DNA of 64,000 nt from assembly GCA_016718825.1 (NCBI GenBank), contig JADKCL010000013.1, positions 1 through 64,000 on the forward strand, read 5' to 3'. A program made the translations under genes and the position numbers. This DNA comes from Bacteroidota bacterium (lineage in GTDB: Bacteria; Bacteroidota; Bacteroidia; J057; JADKCL01). Below, one piece after another: positions 43,851-52,441 of the stretch (the stretch's first letter is position 1; each line of letters starts with the position of its first letter). Under the pieces are notes generated by a model. The model was not told the DNA's origin. It saw nothing but the letters and a program-made list of their open reading frames with translations, and made no database searches.

Positions 43851-44753
43851 ATGAGTTGGAAAGTCTACCTCCGCGAATACAAGGACTATCTCCGCATCGA
43901 AAAGGGTGCTGCAGGCAATACTGCTGAAGGTTATTTGCATGATACCGAACGCTACCGTTGGTTCATGGAAGAGCAAAAAGGGTTCAAGGATTTGGCGCGC
44001 ATTCAGCTGAAGGACGTGCGGGATTTCCTCAATTTCCTTGTCAACGACGCCTTTCTCAACGAGCGATCTTTGGCAAGAAACATCGCCGCCATCCGATCAT
44101 TTCACCGGTTTCTCGTCCAAGAAGACCATTGTGAAGAGGATCCGACGGAATTGATTGAGTCGCCGAAATTCGCTCAGAAGCTGCCAGTTTACCTCACGGT
44201 TGCCGAGGTGGATGCTGTGTTTGCCACCATCGACATGGGTTCCAGCCTGGGGTTGCGAAACCGTGCGATGCTTGAATTGTTGTATGCATCAGGCTTGCGC
44301 GTGACCGAATTGGTCGATTTGCAGCGTTCCAAGCTGTATTTGGACGAAGGGTTTGTGCGTGTATTTGGAAAAGGCAGCAAGGAAAGGCTCGTTCCGCTTG
44401 GAGACTCTGCCAAACATTATATAGAACTGTACCTCGCCGACACACGCAACCACATCACGCCCAAAAAAGGACATGAAGACGTGTTGTTTTTGAACCGGCG
44501 TGGCCAAAAACTCACCCGAAACATGGTTTTCATCATCGTCAAGGATCTCGTGGCGCTTGCCGGGATTAATAAAAACGTGAGTCCACATACTTTCCGGCAT
44601 TCATTTGCGACACATTTAATAGAAGGTGGGGCAGATTTGAGGGCGGTGCAAGAAATGCTCGGCCACGAATCGATCACGACAACGGAGATTTATCTGCATC
44701 TCGACCGCGACTACCTCAAGGAAGTCCATCGGACCTTTCATCCGCGAGGCTAA
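43851..44753 (+). CDS. xerD: Site-specific tyrosine recombinase XerD
   Basis: This 300-residue recombinase works with XerC to resolve chromosome dimers at dif. It has an N-terminal SAM-like DNA-binding domain (about 1-100) and a catalytic domain with all key residues: Arg150 (ASGLRVTEL), Lys174 (GKGSKERLVP), His246 and Arg249 (HTFRHSFATH), His272 (LGHESI) and nucleophile Tyr281 (TTTEIYLH). Length is that of chromosomal Xer proteins, and there are no mobile-element marks around, so it is not an integrase. Confidence 0.94.
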   Translation: MSWKVYLREYKDYLRIEKGAAGNTAEGYLHDTERYRWFMEEQKGFKDLARIQLKDVRDFLNFLVNDAFLNERSLARNIAAIRSFHRFLVQEDHCEEDPTELIESPKFAQKLPVYLTVAEVDAVFATIDMGSSLGLRNRAMLELLYASGLRVTELVDLQRSKLYLDEGFVRVFGKGSKERLVPLGDSAKHYIELYLADTRNHITPKKGHEDVLFLNRRGQKLTRNMVFIIVKDLVALAGINKNVSPHTFRHSFATHLIEGGADLRAVQEMLGHESITTTEIYLHLDRDYLKEVHRTFHPRG

Positions 44754-44775
44754 GCAAAATCACACGAGTCCAAAT

Positions 44776-45657
44776 CTATCCTTCCCAGCGCCCGCCTGCC
44801 ATCCGGTCGCGGCCCGACAAATCCTTCCGCACCTCCACATCCTTAAAACCATTTGTCTCGAGCAATGTGCGCACCTCCTCACCAAATGATTCATGTATCT
44901 CAAACAGCAACCATCCACCGGGTTTAAGCCAGGTTTTGGCCAGCGCACATATTTTAGTATAGTACCGCAATGGATCTGAATCCGGGACGCTCAAGGCGAG
45001 TTCCGGTTCGTACAGCAGCACATTTTCTTCCAGCGATGCCCATTCGGTAGCCGGAATATAGGGCGGGTTGGACACAACGACGTTTAGGCCAGAAAATAGG
45101 TCACTCGGGGCATTCAGTATGTCGCAATGCAAAAAAGTGCATTTCAAATTGAGTTTTTCAGCATTTCCATGGGCGATTTCCAGTGCGGTTTCACTGATAT
45201 CGATGCCCGTGACCATGGAATCTGGGAGAAAATGTGAGACAGCAAGGGAAATGCAACCGCTACCCGTACCGACATCCACAATTTTTGGGGCAGGATTTCC
45301 ACGAACAACCTCGATGACCCAGTTGACGAGTTCCTCTGTTTCGGGCCTTGGAATGAGTACCCCGGGTGCGACTTTCAGCTCCAAACCGGCAAACCAAGCC
45401 TTGCCAATGATGTACTGCAGGGGTTCGGAGTGTAGCAAACGTGCTGCATGTGCATTCCAAATGTGAATTTCTTTTTGGGAGAAAATCGCCTCTGGATTCA
45501 TCAGGAGCCACTTGTAGGGCTTTCCAATGACTTCTTCGACCAAAATTCGAACAAGATTTTCGGATTCTCTTCGATCAAATTTGGTAATTAAAATACTGAC
45601 TAGTAGCTTTGCAGTCCCTAAAATTTTAGGGGCTTCAGGAATTGTCTCGGTTTCCAT
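44776..45657 (-). CDS. prmC: Release factor N5-glutamine methyltransferase
   Basis: This 293-residue enzyme methylates the GGQ glutamine of release factors RF1 and RF2. It has an N-terminal helical domain with LQYIIGKAWFAGLELKV, the linker PGVLIPRPETEELVNW, SAM motif IVDVGTGSGCISLAV and the NPPY catalytic motif in VVVSNPPYIP. ATG 45657 is chosen over a TTG three codons upstream. It is convergent with xerD and divergent from the ribosomal cluster. Confidence 0.93.
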   Translation of the reverse strand: METETIPEAPKILGTAKLLVSILITKFDRRESENLVRILVEEVIGKPYKWLLMNPEAIFSQKEIHIWNAHAARLLHSEPLQYIIGKAWFAGLELKVAPGVLIPRPETEELVNWVIEVVRGNPAPKIVDVGTGSGCISLAVSHFLPDSMVTGIDISETALEIAHGNAEKLNLKCTFLHCDILNAPSDLFSGLNVVVSNPPYIPATEWASLEENVLLYEPELALSVPDSDPLRYYTKICALAKTWLKPGGWLLFEIHESFGEEVRTLLETNGFKDVEVRKDLSGRDRMAGGRWEG

Positions 45658-45748
45658 AGGGCTCAAAGAAATGAAAGCCTGACAGAAATACCAACATGTT
45701 TCGGGAGTTGGTTTGTTGATATTTTTGTTGAAAAAAATATAAGATGTG

Positions 45749-45779
45749 TTGCAAGGGATAGAAACAATCCCTAATTTTG
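45749..45779 (+). promoter_or_regulatory. Main promoter of the str/S10/spc/alpha cluster
   Basis: TTG (45749-45751), a 20-base spacer and TAATTTTG (45772-45779) match the Bacteroidota TTG / TAnnTTTG consensus exactly. The predicted start of transcription leaves a leader of about 20 bases to the rpsL ATG at 45807. The spacer carries GGGAT/ATCCC symmetry. Confidence 0.85.
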
Positions 45780-45806
45780 CAGCTCGCTTTAAAATTAAGG
45801 TGATTT

Positions 45807-46235
45807 ATGCCTACAATTCAGCAGTTAGTACGCAAAGGGCGGCAAAGCCTCGATAAGAAAAGCAAGTCTCCAGCCTTGGAGTCTTGCCCACAAAAACGTG
45901 GAGTGTGCACTAGGGTGTACACTACTACACCTAAGAAGCCTAACTCGGCCCTTAGGAAAGTGGCCAAGGTAAAGTTGACCAATCAGTTTGAGGTGATCGC
46001 CTATATCCCTGGTGAAGGTCACAACTTGCAAGAGCACTCGATCGTTTTGATCCGCGGTGGTCGTGTGAAAGACCTTCCGGGTGTGCGTTATCACATCGTC
46101 CGTGGTTCACTCGACACCGCAGGTGTCAACGATCGCCGTCAGCGTCGTTCCAAGTACGGTGCAAAACGTCCGAAGCCAGGCCAGGTCGGCAAGGGCGCTC
46201 CGGCTAAAGGTGCACCAGCAAAGAAGAAAAAGTAA
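45807..46235 (+). CDS. rpsL: 30S ribosomal protein uS12
   Basis: This 142-residue decoding-centre protein has conserved blocks PTIQQLVRKGR, TTTPKKPNSALRKVAKV and GGRVKDLPGVRYHIVRG. The lysines where streptomycin-resistance changes occur (in KKPNSA and in GRVKD region) are wild-type. It is about 18 residues longer than the E. coli protein because of a Gly/Ala/Lys tail (GQVGKGAPAKGAPAKKKK). First gene of the cluster, directly behind the main promoter. Confidence 0.98.
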   Translation: MPTIQQLVRKGRQSLDKKSKSPALESCPQKRGVCTRVYTTTPKKPNSALRKVAKVKLTNQFEVIAYIPGEGHNLQEHSIVLIRGGRVKDLPGVRYHIVRGSLDTAGVNDRRQRRSKYGAKRPKPGQVGKGAPAKGAPAKKKK

Positions 46236-46265
46236 TTTGACCACAGTCATCTTGAAGATTACACG

Positions 46266-46733
46266 ATGAGAAAGAGTAGAGCAAAAAAGAGGTACGTATT
46301 GCCCGATCCGAAATTCGGAAACGAGCTTGTAACTCGCTTTGTGAACAATATGATGTTCGGCGGCAAGAAAACCACCGCTTATCATATATTTTATGACGCA
46401 CTGGATATCGTCGAGAAGAAGACGAACGAAAACGGCGTAGACGTGTTCGAAAAGGCTTTGGAAAACGTAATGCCTTACGTGGAAGTTCGTAGCCGTCGTG
46501 TCGGTGGTGCTACGTTCCAGGTTCCTACCGAGGTCAGGCCAGCAAGGCGCGTTTCCGTGGGTATCAAGTGGCTCATCCAATACACCCGCGGCCGTCACGA
46601 AAAGTCGATGAAGGAAAAACTGGCAGCTGAAATCATCGCAGCTTCACGCGGCGAAGGTGCAGCAGTCAAGAAGAAAGAAGATACGCACCGTATGGCAGAA
46701 GCCAACAAAGCATTCTCACACTTCAGGTTCTAA
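46266..46733 (+). CDS. rpsG: 30S ribosomal protein uS7
   Basis: This 155-residue assembly protein binds the 3' major domain of 16S rRNA. MRKSRAKKRYVLPDPKFGNE and VPTEVRPARRVSVGIKWL are the family blocks, and the C-terminus has RMAEANKAFSHFRF. It is the second gene of the str part, 30 bases after rpsL. Confidence 0.98.
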   Translation: MRKSRAKKRYVLPDPKFGNELVTRFVNNMMFGGKKTTAYHIFYDALDIVEKKTNENGVDVFEKALENVMPYVEVRSRRVGGATFQVPTEVRPARRVSVGIKWLIQYTRGRHEKSMKEKLAAEIIAASRGEGAAVKKKEDTHRMAEANKAFSHFRF

Positions 46734-46767
46734 TCATTACGAGCGCGTAGCCTAAAAGGAAACAGCA

Positions 46768-48876
46768 ATGTCAAAAGTAGATTTAAAGCATACACGCAAT
46801 ATTGGTATCATGGCCCACATCGATGCGGGCAAGACTACCACCACCGAGCGCATCCTGTACTACACAGGTATCGTGCACAAAATCGGTGAAGTGCATGAAG
46901 GTGCTGCAACGATGGACTGGATGGCACAAGAGCAGGAGCGTGGTATCACCATTACCTCTGCAGCTACCACCACCTATTGGAATTTTGAAAAAGAGCAATA
47001 CCGTATCAACATCATTGATACCCCAGGTCACGTGGACTTCACTGTTGAGGTGGAGCGCTCGTTGAGGGTTTTGGATGGCGCGATTGCATTGTTTTGTTCG
47101 GTTGGTGGTGTTGAGCCACAGTCTGAGACCGTATGGCGTCAGGCAACCAAATACAAAGTGCCCCGTATCGGATTCGTCAACAAGATGGACCGTCCTGGCG
47201 CTGACTTCTTTGAAGTCGTGAAGCAAGTTGCTGAGCGTTTGAATGGCAATCCAGTTCCCCTTCAAGTACCTATCGGTGCAGAAGAGAAGTTCCGGGGTGT
47301 CGTCGACCTCATCTCCAACAAGGCACTGGTATGGAATGAAGCCGACCAAGGTATGACTTGGACCGAAATTCCGATTCCAGAAGAATTGAAGGCTGATGTC
47401 GAACTCTGGAGAGGTAAGCTCATTGAATCTGTCGCCGAGTATGACGACGATTTGATGAACAAATACTTTGACGATCCAGACACCATCACCCCGGCTGAAT
47501 TGATTGAAGCTGTCCGTAAAGCAACTGTAGATCAGGCGATTACACCGATGATGTGCGGTTCTGCTTTCAAGAACAAGGGTGTTCAGAACGCCTTGAACGC
47601 TGTCTGTCAGTTCTTGCCTTCGCCTTTGGATGTCGATGCAGTAGAAGGAATCAATCCTGATACCGGTCTCACTGAACTGCGTAAGCCAGATCCAAGTGAG
47701 CCATTTGCTGCTTTGGCCTTCAAAATTATGACTGACCCTTATGTTGGTCGTCTCGCCTTCTTCCGGGTCTATTCCGGTACACTTGAGGGTGGATCGTATG
47801 TGTTGAATACGCGTTCAGGCAACAAAGAGCGTATCAGCCGCATCCTTCAGATGCACGCTAACAAGCAAAACCCAATTCCAAAGGTCGAAGCCGGTGACAT
47901 CGCCGCGGCAGTTGGTTTCAAGGAGATCAAAACGGGAGACACCTTGTGTGATCTGAACCACCCGATCATCCTTGAGCAGATGACTTTCCCTGAGCCTGTG
48001 ATCTCCTTGGCTGTTGAGCCAAAGTCGACTGCAGACAATGATAAGCTTACGATTGGCTTGTTGAAACTTGCCGAAGAGGATCCTACCTTCCGTGTCCGTA
48101 CTGACGAAGAGTCTGGTCAAACGATCATCTCTGGAATGGGGGAATTGCACTTGGAGATTTTGGTCGACCGCTTAAAGCGCGAGTTCAAGGTAGAAGTGAA
48201 CCAAGGTGCACCTCAAGTTGCTTACCGTGAAGCCATCACCAAAAAGGTGGATCACCGTGAGGTATACAAGAAGCAAACCGGTGGTCGTGGTAAGTTTGCA
48301 GACATCTATGTTGAAGTCGGTCCAGCAGAAAAAGAAGGTGAACACTTCGAATTCTTGGACGAAATCAAAGGCGGTGTTATTCCTAAGGAATTTATCCCAG
48401 CCATCAAGAAAGGTCTTGAGTCTGCGATGGGTGAAGGCGTGCTTGCAGGCTTCCCAGTAAGCGGTATCCGTTGCCGTTTGCACTTCGGTAGCTTCCACGA
48501 CGTCGACTCCGATGCTTTGTCCTTTGAAATTGCCGGTCGTATGGCTTTCAAAGCCGCCTGCCGCCAAGCCAATCCAATCCTGTTGGAGCCGATCATGGCA
48601 ATCGAAGTTGTGACCCCAGAAGAATACATGGGTGCTGTTGTGGGTGACCTCAACAAGCGCCGTGGCCAAATGGAGGGCATGGACTCACGTGGCAAGGATC
48701 GTGTTGTCAAAGCGAAAGTGCCACTCTCCGAAATGTTTGGTTACGTCACACAGTTGCGTACCATCAGCTCCGGTCGTGCAGCATCAACGATGCAATTCTC
48801 GCACTACTCGCAGGCGCCTCGCAACATCCAAGATGAAGTTGTAGCAAAAGTTCGCGGCTTGGCCGCAAAAGCATAA
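46768..48876 (+). CDS. fusA: Elongation factor G
   Basis: This 702-residue translocation GTPase has G1 AHIDAGKTTTTERIL, the switch I region with RGITITSAATT, G3 DTPGHVDFT and G4 NKMDRPGADF, followed by domains II-V ending in LRTISSGRAASTMQFSHYSQ. All expected GTPase residues are kept. AAAAGGAAA precedes the start. No tuf gene follows; rpsJ comes next, as is common in Bacteroidota. Confidence 0.98.
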   Translation: MSKVDLKHTRNIGIMAHIDAGKTTTTERILYYTGIVHKIGEVHEGAATMDWMAQEQERGITITSAATTTYWNFEKEQYRINIIDTPGHVDFTVEVERSLRVLDGAIALFCSVGGVEPQSETVWRQATKYKVPRIGFVNKMDRPGADFFEVVKQVAERLNGNPVPLQVPIGAEEKFRGVVDLISNKALVWNEADQGMTWTEIPIPEELKADVELWRGKLIESVAEYDDDLMNKYFDDPDTITPAELIEAVRKATVDQAITPMMCGSAFKNKGVQNALNAVCQFLPSPLDVDAVEGINPDTGLTELRKPDPSEPFAALAFKIMTDPYVGRLAFFRVYSGTLEGGSYVLNTRSGNKERISRILQMHANKQNPIPKVEAGDIAAAVGFKEIKTGDTLCDLNHPIILEQMTFPEPVISLAVEPKSTADNDKLTIGLLKLAEEDPTFRVRTDEESGQTIISGMGELHLEILVDRLKREFKVEVNQGAPQVAYREAITKKVDHREVYKKQTGGRGKFADIYVEVGPAEKEGEHFEFLDEIKGGVIPKEFIPAIKKGLESAMGEGVLAGFPVSGIRCRLHFGSFHDVDSDALSFEIAGRMAFKAACRQANPILLEPIMAIEVVTPEEYMGAVVGDLNKRRGQMEGMDSRGKDRVVKAKVPLSEMFGYVTQLRTISSGRAASTMQFSHYSQAPRNIQDEVVAKVRGLAAKA

Positions 48877-48890
48877 TACTCGATAAGAGC

Positions 48891-49196
48891 ATGAATCAGA
48901 AGATCAGAATTAAACTGAAGTCTTACGACCACAATTTAGTGGACAAGTCAGCCGAGAAGATCGTGCGGACTGTGAAGACAACGGGTGCTGTCGTAAGCGG
49001 TCCGATTCCTCTGCCGACTGACAAGAATGTCATCACGGTGAATCGTTCTCCCCACGTTAACAAAAAGAGCCGTGAGCAATTTCAGGTATGCTCCTACAAG
49101 CGCCTGATTGACATCTTTAGCTCAAGCTCCAAAACGGTAGATGTTTTGATGAAGTTGGAATTGCCCAGCGGAGTCGATGTCGAAATCAAAGTTTGA
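48891..49196 (+). CDS. rpsJ: 30S ribosomal protein uS10
   Basis: 101-residue protein with IRIKLKSYDHNLVDKSAEKI and the loop SGPIPLPTDKNVITVNRSPH. Besides its ribosomal place it is the NusB partner in antitermination in other bacteria. Start 14 bases after fusA; there is no S10 leader region here. Confidence 0.98.
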   Translation: MNQKIRIKLKSYDHNLVDKSAEKIVRTVKTTGAVVSGPIPLPTDKNVITVNRSPHVNKKSREQFQVCSYKRLIDIFSSSSKTVDVLMKLELPSGVDVEIKV

Positions 49197-49219
49197 TCAC
49201 AGTTAAAAGGAAATAGGCG

Positions 49220-49900
49220 ATGCCAGGTATCATTGGTAAGAAAGTGGGAATGACCAGCATTTACGATGCTGATCGCAAAGCAATTCCCTGTACGGTCGTC
49301 GAGGCAGGTCCTTGTGTGATCACGCAGATCAAGACCGAAGAGAAAGACGGTTACACTGCGGTGCAACTGGGCTATGGGGAGAAAAAGGAGAAAAACACTC
49401 CAAACCCTATGATCGGTCACTTCAAAAAGGCTGGAACTACTCCCAAGAGGATCGTTTGGGAAACTGAATTTTTTGTTCCCTCAACATTCAAGAAGGTTGA
49501 AGGTGCAGATGGCGCAGTGAGCTACGAAGAAGTTCCAGGATCAGAACCTAAATTGGGTGATTCGATCGGTGTCAACCTTTTTCGTCCAGGTGAATTCGTG
49601 GATGTAATCGGTACGAGCAAGGGCAAAGGTTTTCAAGGTGTTGTCAAGCGTCATGGTTTTGCAGGTGTGGGTGGTCAAACTCACGGTCAGCACAACCGCG
49701 GTCGTGCACCGGGCTCACTTGGTCCAGGTTCTACACCCGCTCACGTCTTCAAAGGCATGCGTATGGGTGGCCAAACTGGAAATGTCCGTGTGAAGATCCA
49801 GAATTTGCAAATCTTGCGCGTAATCCCTGAGAAGAACCTCATCGTTATCGCAGGCGCACTCCCTGGTCACAACGGAGGCTACATCTTTATCGAGAAGTAA
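49220..49900 (+). CDS. rplC: 50S ribosomal protein uL3
   Basis: This 226-residue protein begins MPGIIGKKVGMTSIYDADRK and contains the conserved loop GGQTHGQHNRGRAPGS, whose Gln is the usual methylation site, and PAHVFKGMRMGG. An insertion around residues 65-105 makes it about 15 residues longer than the E. coli form. Confidence 0.98.
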   Translation: MPGIIGKKVGMTSIYDADRKAIPCTVVEAGPCVITQIKTEEKDGYTAVQLGYGEKKEKNTPNPMIGHFKKAGTTPKRIVWETEFFVPSTFKKVEGADGAVSYEEVPGSEPKLGDSIGVNLFRPGEFVDVIGTSKGKGFQGVVKRHGFAGVGGQTHGQHNRGRAPGSLGPGSTPAHVFKGMRMGGQTGNVRVKIQNLQILRVIPEKNLIVIAGALPGHNGGYIFIEK

Positions 49901-49904
49901 GAAA

Positions 49905-50531
49905 ATGGAATTAACGGTCAAAAATATCAAGGGCGCAGATACTTCCGAGAAGGTAAACCTTCCCGATAGCATCTTCGGAATCGAGCCCAATGATCACGCC
50001 ATCTACCAAGATGTGCGCTTGATCCTGGCCAATGCACGTCAAGGCACCCATAAAGCCAAAGAGCGTGGTGAAGTCAGTGGTTCCACAAAAAAGCCTTTCC
50101 GTCAGAAGGGTACTGGTGGCGCCCGTCAAGGTCACAAACGTGCTCCACACATGTATCACGGTGGTCGTGTGTTTGGTCCTAAACCGCACCTTTACGGATT
50201 CAAATTGAATCGCAAGGTGAAGCGTTTGGCACGTAAAAGTGCTCTCAGCTACAAGGCCAAGGATGCCCGCATCATGGTGCTGGAGAACTTCAACTTCAAT
50301 ACCCCTAAAACCAAGGAGTTTGTAGCAGTCCTCAACAACTTGAAGATTAGCGGATCCAAGGTGTTGATGGTGCTTCCTGACGACAGTGGCAATGTCTACC
50401 TGTCTGGTCGCAATGTCCCAAAGACGCAAATTGTGCGTGCACAGGACCTGAATACTTATGACATCTTGCATGCTGACCACGTGGTCATTTTGAAAGATGC
50501 TGTTGCAACGATCAATGAGCAATTAGGATAA
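49905..50531 (+). CDS. rplD: 50S ribosomal protein uL4
   Basis: 208-residue tunnel-wall protein; the extended loop is KPFRQKGTGGARQGHKRAPH and the globular part ends in LHADHVVILKDAVATINEQL. In E. coli this protein represses its operon; whether it does so here cannot be seen, as no leader precedes rpsJ. Starts 4 bases after rplC. Confidence 0.97.
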   Translation: MELTVKNIKGADTSEKVNLPDSIFGIEPNDHAIYQDVRLILANARQGTHKAKERGEVSGSTKKPFRQKGTGGARQGHKRAPHMYHGGRVFGPKPHLYGFKLNRKVKRLARKSALSYKAKDARIMVLENFNFNTPKTKEFVAVLNNLKISGSKVLMVLPDDSGNVYLSGRNVPKTQIVRAQDLNTYDILHADHVVILKDAVATINEQLG

Positions 50532-50535
50532 GACC

Positions 50536-50838
50536 ATGAGTGTACTAAGAAAACCGCTCGTATCTGAAAAAATGGCAATGCTCAACGAGCGCCATGGCCT
50601 CAAGTTTAATCAATATGCTTTCAAGGTTGACATCAACGCTGATAAGCCTGAGATTAAAAAAGAAGTAGAGGAAATGTACAGCGTTAACGTCAAGAGCGTT
50701 CGCACCATGATCTACACTGGAAAAAGCCGTCAGCGCTACACCAAAACTGGTTTTGTGTCTGGAAAGTCACCTCGCTTCAAGAAGGCAATCGTGACGCTGC
50801 ACACTGGCGAATTGATCGATTTTTACAAGAACATCTAA
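50536..50838 (+). CDS. rplW: 50S ribosomal protein uL23
   Basis: 100-residue protein at the tunnel exit, where SRP and trigger factor dock. Family blocks: VLRKPLVSEKMAML, YAFKVDINADKPEIKKEVEE, and VKSVRTMIYTGKSRQRY. Starts 4 bases after rplD. Confidence 0.97.
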   Translation: MSVLRKPLVSEKMAMLNERHGLKFNQYAFKVDINADKPEIKKEVEEMYSVNVKSVRTMIYTGKSRQRYTKTGFVSGKSPRFKKAIVTLHTGELIDFYKNI

Positions 50839-50852
50839 GCTGGGGCTGAAAA

Positions 50853-51680
50853 ATGGGATTCAAGAAACTTAAGCCGACGACTCCTTCGCAGCGCTTCATG
50901 ATGGTTTCGGATTTTGCCGAAATCACCAAATCAAAGCCAGAAAAGTCACTCGTAGAAGGCAAAAAGCGTTCTGGTGGTCGTAACAATACCGGTAAGCGTA
51001 CAATGCGCTATATCGGTGGGGGCCACAAGAAGCTATACAGGATTATCGATTTCAAGCGCGAGAAGTTGGGTATTGCAGCCAAGGTTGTCGCCATCGAATA
51101 TGATCCAAACCGTACTGCACGTATTGCCTTGTTGCAATATGCAGATGGAGAAAAGCGTTATATCCTTGCTCCTGAGAATCTTCAAGTTGGTCAGGCTATC
51201 GTATCTGGTGATACTGCCGAACCTACTGTTGGAAATGCAAAGCGCTTGAAGGACATTCCATTGGGCACGATCGTTCACAACATTGAATTGCATCCAGGTA
51301 AGGGTGGTGCAATTTGTAGGAGTGCAGGGTCCAATGCACAATTGCTTGGCAAGGAAGGCAAATACGTAAGTTTGCGCCTTCCATCAGGTGAGTCACGTCT
51401 GGTATTGGGCGAGTGCATGGCAACCATTGGTTCCGTTGGTAACTCGGAGCACATGAACATCAAGCTTGGAAAAGCTGGCCGTTCACGTTGGTTGGGACGC
51501 CGTCCGCGCACTAGGGGCGTCGCGATGAACCCGGTCGATCACCCGATGGGTGGTGGTGAGGGACGCGCCTCAGGCGGTCACCCACGTAGCCGCAAGGGTT
51601 TGCCAGCCAAGGGTTACCGCACCCGCAGCAAGAAGAAGTATTCTAGCGGTTTGATCATCAGTAAGAAGAACAGGAAATAA
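50853..51680 (+). CDS. rplB: 50S ribosomal protein uL2
   Basis: 275-residue peptidyl-transferase-centre protein: KRTMRYIGGGHKKLYRIIDF near the N-terminus, GKGGAICRSAGSNAQLLGKE and GVAMNPVDHPMGGGEGR with the conserved histidine. Length is normal for the family. Confidence 0.98.
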   Translation: MGFKKLKPTTPSQRFMMVSDFAEITKSKPEKSLVEGKKRSGGRNNTGKRTMRYIGGGHKKLYRIIDFKREKLGIAAKVVAIEYDPNRTARIALLQYADGEKRYILAPENLQVGQAIVSGDTAEPTVGNAKRLKDIPLGTIVHNIELHPGKGGAICRSAGSNAQLLGKEGKYVSLRLPSGESRLVLGECMATIGSVGNSEHMNIKLGKAGRSRWLGRRPRTRGVAMNPVDHPMGGGEGRASGGHPRSRKGLPAKGYRTRSKKKYSSGLIISKKNRK

Positions 51681-51690
51681 TTGAGTTAAT

Positions 51691-51975
51691 ATGGCCAGAT
51701 CACTGAAAAAAGGTCCATTTATTGACCCAAAGCTTGACCGTAAGGTTGACAAAATGAACAACGCGGGTCAGAAGCGGACCATCAAGACCTGGGCAAGAAG
51801 GTCCATGATCTCTCCGGAGTTCGTAGGGCATACCTTGGCAGTTCACAATGGCAACAAGTTCATCCCCGTTTTTGTCTCCGAAAACATGGTTGGACACAAG
51901 TTGGGCGAATTTGCTCCTACCCGGACCTTTAGAGGTCACTCGGGCGACAAGAAAAAAGATAAAGGCAGAAAGTAA
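51691..51975 (+). CDS. rpsS: 30S ribosomal protein uS19
   Basis: 94-residue protein: MARSLKKGPFIDPKLDRKV, RRSMISPEFVGHTLAVHNG, and KLGEFAPTRTFRGHSGDKK. The stop overlaps the rplV start by one base (TAATG), so translation of the two is probably coupled. Confidence 0.98.
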   Translation: MARSLKKGPFIDPKLDRKVDKMNNAGQKRTIKTWARRSMISPEFVGHTLAVHNGNKFIPVFVSENMVGHKLGEFAPTRTFRGHSGDKKKDKGRK

Positions 51976-52436
51976 TGGCTGAGCAAGTAAAAAAACTGAC
52001 GCGCAAAGAGAAGATTGCGCAGGGTGTCGAAAAGGCCCCCAAGCGTAAGAAGGCAATGGCCGAGCGCTTGAAAAGCGAGCGCCAAGATACAGCCAAGGCC
52101 CTTCTCCGCAACCACACAATTGCTCCACGCAAAATGCGTTTGGTGATTGATCTCGTACGTGGTATGGCTGTGGATAAGGCACTCAACGTGCTGAAATTTA
52201 CGGAAAAGGCTGGTGCCGCTCCTGTTCGCAAGTTGCTTGTTTCTGCTATTGCCAACTGGGAATCCAAGAACGAAGGTTCAAGGGTTGAAGATGCCAACCT
52301 TTTTATCAAAGAGGCATTCGTTGATGCAGGTCGTACGCTGAAGCGTTTCCAACCTGCCCCCCAAGGCCGTGCGCACCGCATCCGCAAGCGTAGCAGCCAT
52401 GTCACTTTGATTTTGGACACCAAAGAAGAGAACTGA
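51975..52436 (+). CDS. rplV: 50S ribosomal protein uL22 with an N-terminal extension
   Basis: 153-residue tunnel protein. The conserved core begins at about residue 40 (AKALLRNHTIAPRKMRLVID) and ends with the beta-hairpin GRTLKRFQPAPQGRAHRIRK. The first 40 residues are a Lys/Arg-rich extension (AEQVKKLTRKEKIAQGVEKA) absent from the usual 110-117 residue protein. Start shares a base with the rpsS stop. Confidence 0.96.
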   Translation: MAEQVKKLTRKEKIAQGVEKAPKRKKAMAERLKSERQDTAKALLRNHTIAPRKMRLVIDLVRGMAVDKALNVLKFTEKAGAAPVRKLLVSAIANWESKNEGSRVEDANLFIKEAFVDAGRTLKRFQPAPQGRAHRIRKRSSHVTLILDTKEEN

Positions 52437-52441
52437 GCGAA

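Noticed and set aside
43851..44753. Tyrosine recombinase as a sign of a mobile element
   Set aside because: Length, motifs and housekeeping neighbours (aroQ, prmC, ribosomal genes) fit chromosomal XerD; no attachment repeats or cargo genes were seen.
48877..48890. Missing tuf gene after fusA taken as a deletion
   Set aside because: Bacteroidota commonly carry tuf elsewhere; the 14-base fusA-rpsJ junction looks intact.
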